Origin: Sporomusaceae bacterium UBA7701
Lineage (GTDB): Bacteria > Bacillota > Negativicutes > Sporomusales > UBA7701
Assembly: GCA_002482545.1 (NCBI GenBank)
Contig: DLGF01000016.1
Location: forward strand, 1-64,000
Length of the DNA stretch: 64,000 nt
Direction: 5' to 3'
Positions within the stretch are counted from its first letter, which is position 1, and each line of letters opens with the position of its first letter. Position numbers and translations under genes: made by a program. Below, piece after piece: positions 61,599-64,000 of this stretch. The notes under the pieces were generated by a model, which did not search any database, was not told where the DNA came from, and saw nothing but the letters and a program-made list of their open reading frames with translations.

Positions 61599-62243
61599 TC
61601 AAAATCCTAATTCTTCACCGACCACGACCACATAGAATTCGACCGCCAGCGGACGCTTGCGGAGGATTGTCGTGACATTGCAGATCCGGGTCGGACCTTG
61701 ACAATCCATGCAGACGCCGGACTTGGTACAGGGATTGGGGCGGCTGAGGCGCTTATTGTTGATGGGGGCGGCGCAAAGCTCGATCCGCCGCTCGGCTTCG
61801 GCAACGTCGCGGACGATTTTGTTGACGCCGGTAACGACGATTACCTTTTTCGGCCCGAAAATCATGGCCGCCACCCGGTTGCCGGCTCCGTCCACATTGA
61901 CCAGTTTGCCGTCGAGGGTCAGGGCGTTCGTGCCGGACAGGAAAACATCGCTGGTCAGTTCCTTGCGGCGAAGGTCGAGGGATTCTTCCGGCGACAGATC
62001 GGGTTTATTGTGGTTGTACACCGTATGCCCGCGGTCCTCAAGGAGGGCGCTTATCCCAAGCTCGACAGTGATGGTCCATGAGCCGCCCACACCGATGGTC
62101 GCGCCTGGATCGATAAGCGAGAGCACATGGTCGATGGCTTCTTGGCGGGTTTTGACATATACGGCGTTGAAGTTGTTCTTGTTGAGGGCTTCAACCGCCT
62201 TGGCGCCCATGGCGTCGTTATGCCAGGATTGGAACTCATTCAT
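61599..62243 (-). CDS. LUD-domain protein (LutC/DUF162-like)
   Basis: 214-residue LUD-domain protein, related to the LutC/LutB components of L-lactate oxidation. ATIGVGGSWTITVELGI near residue 48, DVFLSGTNALTLDGKLVNVDGAGNRVAAMIFGPKKVIVV in the middle, and a C-terminal cysteine set (NPCTKSGVCMDCQGPTRIC) are typical of the stand-alone anaerobe subgroup. The cysteines may hold a cluster or zinc. ATG with AAGGAGG. It is divergent from niaR; no lutAB genes are nearby, so lactate use is not established. Confidence 0.88.
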   Translation of the reverse strand: MNEFQSWHNDAMGAKAVEALNKNNFNAVYVKTRQEAIDHVLSLIDPGATIGVGGSWTITVELGISALLEDRGHTVYNHNKPDLSPEESLDLRRKELTSDVFLSGTNALTLDGKLVNVDGAGNRVAAMIFGPKKVIVVTGVNKIVRDVAEAERRIELCAAPINNKRLSRPNPCTKSGVCMDCQGPTRICNVTTILRKRPLAVEFYVVVVGEELGF

Positions 62244-62360
62244 GGGTCATCCTCCTTCAGATATGATATACTATTGATATATGTTCGGCATCCGGAGGCC
62301 ATTCCCTGTCGGGATAAAGGCAATTGGCGTTTGACCGCCTGAAAATAATAAGGAGGAGTT

Positions 62361-62873
62361 ATGGACGCTAAGAATCGGCGCAGACTGCTGCTCGACCTGC
62401 TGACCGGGAGTGAAAGGCCGCTCACCGGCACCGCCCTGGCGCGGGACCTGAGGGTCAGCCGCCAGGTAGTCGTAGGCGATATCGCCATCCTGCGCGCCGC
62501 CGGCATTAATATTTTCGCTACTCCGCAGGGGTATATGCTGCCGAAGGCGCCTGCTTCCAGCACGATAACCGCGAGAGTGGCCTGCCGCCACGGCCGCGAT
62601 AATCTGGCCAAGGAACTGGAAATCATCATTGATAACGGCGGACGGGTGGTGGATGTTATCGTCGAGCATCCCATCTATGGCGAGATAACCGCCAATCTGA
62701 TGCTGACCTCCCGCCGCGAACTGAATGACTTCCTGCAGAAGCTGGCAGCGGGGGCCGAACCTTTGTCGACCATAACCGGGGGGATTCATCTTCATACGGT
62801 GGAAGTGCCGTCCCGCGAGGTGCTGAACCGAATTGAGCGGGAGCTCAAAGCGGCGGGAATATTGGTGGAATAA
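62361..62873 (+). CDS. niaR: Niacin-responsive transcriptional repressor (3H domain)
   Basis: 170-residue repressor. An N-terminal helix-turn-helix (LTGTALARDLRVSRQVVVGDIAILRAAG) is joined to a 3H domain with the three conserved histidine regions: CRHGRDNLAKELEIIIDNGG, VIVEHPIYGEI and ITGGIHLHTVEVPS. These bind metal and nicotinic acid; the family represses NAD biosynthesis and niacin uptake genes in Firmicutes. The adjacent divergent LUD gene and convergent MFS gene have no clear NAD link. ATG with AAGGAGGAG. Confidence 0.93.
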   Translation: MDAKNRRRLLLDLLTGSERPLTGTALARDLRVSRQVVVGDIAILRAAGINIFATPQGYMLPKAPASSTITARVACRHGRDNLAKELEIIIDNGGRVVDVIVEHPIYGEITANLMLTSRRELNDFLQKLAAGAEPLSTITGGIHLHTVEVPSREVLNRIERELKAAGILVE

Positions 62874-62876
62874 ACC

Positions 62877-62913
62877 AAAACCGGCTTGGAATGCCGAATT
62901 CCAAGCCGGTTTT
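62877..62913. terminator. Bidirectional terminator between niaR and the MFS gene
   Basis: AAAACCGGCTTGGAAT pairs exactly with ATTCCAAGCCGGTTTT around GCCGA, with A-run and T-run for both directions. Confidence 0.93.
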
Positions 62914-62915
62914 CA

Positions 62916-64000
62916 TTATTGAGCTGACGGGATCTCGCGCCTGAACCACTTCCCCGGGAGAAAGAATCCCGTAATGATCGTGCCTACGGGCAGGACCGCC
63001 AGAGCCAGAAAAACACTGTTAATGCCGAAACTGTCGGCCACTACGCCCAGGACGGTCGCGCCCACTCCGCCCAGGCCGATGCTGAAGCCGGTGGTCAGTC
63101 CGGCGGCCATGGCCTCATAACCGGGCATCATTTCCTGAGCAAGGACAAGGGTCGGCGAAGACGAAGCCACCAGCGTGAAGCCGATGGTCCCGACCAGCGC
63201 CAGGGTCGTCAGCCCGGTGGTGTAGGGGAATAAAGCGATGAGCGGCCAGGTGATGGCCAGGGAAAGGATAATAACGGTCTTGCGGCCTAACCGGTCGCTC
63301 AGGATACCGCCCACGAACGTGCCGAGAACGCCGGTCATGGTGTAGATGGAGAGCAGATACCCGGCGTAAGCGGGGCTGCCTTTCAGATGGTCGACGTAGT
63401 ACAGCGGGATATAAGTCGACAATCCGGCGGCGATGGTTGACCGGAAGAGGATATAGGTCAGCAGGATGGTCAGGAGCAAATAGGGCAAGGGTCCGCGGGT
63501 CGCCTGCCTCTTATGGGCGGCCGCCTGGACCGGAGGGGTGCGGTGGGAGAGCTGAGCCATATTGAGCCAGAGCAGGGCTGCCGTGATGATGGCCGGCGGG
63601 CCGAAGTAGGTCGTATTGGTTATGCCGCCCGGCAGGGTGATCAGCAAGGCCATGGCGATCGTGCCCAGCGAAAAGCCAAACTGACCGCCTACCGAAAAAA
63701 TCGCCATATCTTGCCCGCGGCGCTCCGGGGTGCTGACAAAGTGCGCCCCTTTTGAGCCTTGGGGATGGAAGGCGGCGACGCCAAAGCCGGTTAGCATTAC
63801 GATGACCAAGAGAAGGGGGAACGACGTTGCATGACCGGTTAAGGCCATCCCTACGCCGGAGAACAAGATGCCGAGCGGCACCAGCCAGGGCGTTGGCAGC
63901 CGGTCGGATAAGTAGCCAAATAGCGGCTGAATGACCGATGAAGTAATGTTTTGGGCCATAACGATAATTCCCACCTGGGCATAGGTCAGTCCGAACAGGC
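62916..64000 (-). CDS. MFS transporter (fosmidomycin-resistance-like), 5' end outside window
   Basis: Major facilitator superfamily carrier. The reading frame continues to the window edge (LFGLTYAQVGIIVMAQNITSS reads across the edge zone), so the first helix or so and the true start lie beyond 64000. The visible 360 residues contain QPLFGYLSDRLPTPWLVPLG and GFGVAAFHPQGSKGAHFVS, the latter being the hallmark of the FSR-type subfamily, and GGILSDRLGRKTVIILS in the second half. The substrate is unknown. The stop codon lies just past a bidirectional terminator. Confidence 0.88.
   Translation of the reverse strand, partial: LFGLTYAQVGIIVMAQNITSSVIQPLFGYLSDRLPTPWLVPLGILFSGVGMALTGHATSFPLLLVIVMLTGFGVAAFHPQGSKGAHFVSTPERRGQDMAIFSVGGQFGFSLGTIAMALLITLPGGITNTTYFGPPAIITAALLWLNMAQLSHRTPPVQAAAHKRQATRGPLPYLLLTILLTYILFRSTIAAGLSTYIPLYYVDHLKGSPAYAGYLLSIYTMTGVLGTFVGGILSDRLGRKTVIILSLAITWPLIALFPYTTGLTTLALVGTIGFTLVASSSPTLVLAQEMMPGYEAMAAGLTTGFSIGLGGVGATVLGVVADSFGINSVFLALAVLPVGTIITGFFLPGKWFRREIPSAQ

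Overview
The window reads as a chromosomal segment of an anaerobic, endospore-forming bacterium with a Gram-negative type envelope, most likely a Negativicute of the Sporomusaceae type. This is an inference: a gerA-type germination operon implies endospores, an RND pump with a periplasmic adaptor implies an outer membrane, Shine-Dalgarno sites are Firmicute-like, and the metabolism (indolepyruvate:ferredoxin oxidoreductase, formate-THF ligase, Fe-S L-serine dehydratase, HdrDE-like complex) is that of an amino-acid-using anaerobe. There are no rRNAs, CRISPR arrays or prophages. The only mobile-element trace is a decayed transposase end near 5.4-5.6 kb.

Layout. 0.1-5.3 kb: an RND efflux operon (small ORF, adaptor, pump; minus strand) with its TetR-type regulator. 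5.7-8.2 kb: iorBA. 8.8-15.4 kb: an unusual cluster of two N-acylamino-acid racemase/OSBS-like enolase-superfamily enzymes, an M20 peptidase, a degenerate-cyclase transcription regulator and a two-gene membrane transporter. 15.5-20.9 kb: LysR regulator, PCC-domain protein, small siroheme reductase, PadR regulator, isochorismatase-like hydrolase and alpha/beta hydrolase. 21.2-32.9 kb: a SARP/BTAD-ATPase regulator followed by a complete histidine-to-glutamate-plus-formate operon (hutU, ftcD, fchA, fhs, hutH, hutI) that ends in substrate-level ATP formation. 33.0-36.5 kb: tRNA-Gln and tRNA-Lys, motAB and an M42 peptidase. 36.6-39.1 kb: a YcaO protein facing a highly repetitive cysteine-rich protein. 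39.2-43.8 kb: two metal riboswitch units, a yybP-ykoY manganese riboswitch with a TerC exporter and an M-box magnesium riboswitch with an Nramp-related magnesium transporter, separated by sdaAB-sdaAA. 43.9-51.9 kb: DUF2935, TcdA, an orphan oligopeptide-binding lipoprotein, an EVE protein, an HdrE/HdrD-like membrane complex and a YitT protein. 52.1-56.3 kb: gerAA-AB-AC. 56.4-64 kb: spermidine synthase, M29 aminopeptidase, tandem 2-hydroxyacid dehydrogenases, tRNA-Asn/Glu/Val, a hypothetical protein, a LUD protein, the niacin repressor NiaR and an MFS transporter cut by the window end.

The items most worth a second look are: (1) the 167-residue Cys-hexapeptide repeat protein next to YcaO; (2) a relay of two short ORFs, each with a strong ribosome-binding site, between the M-box terminator and the magnesium transporter, the second overlapping its start codon; and (3) the racemase/peptidase/transporter/regulator cluster at 8.8-15.4 kb, which may be an N-acyl- or D-amino-acid salvage system.
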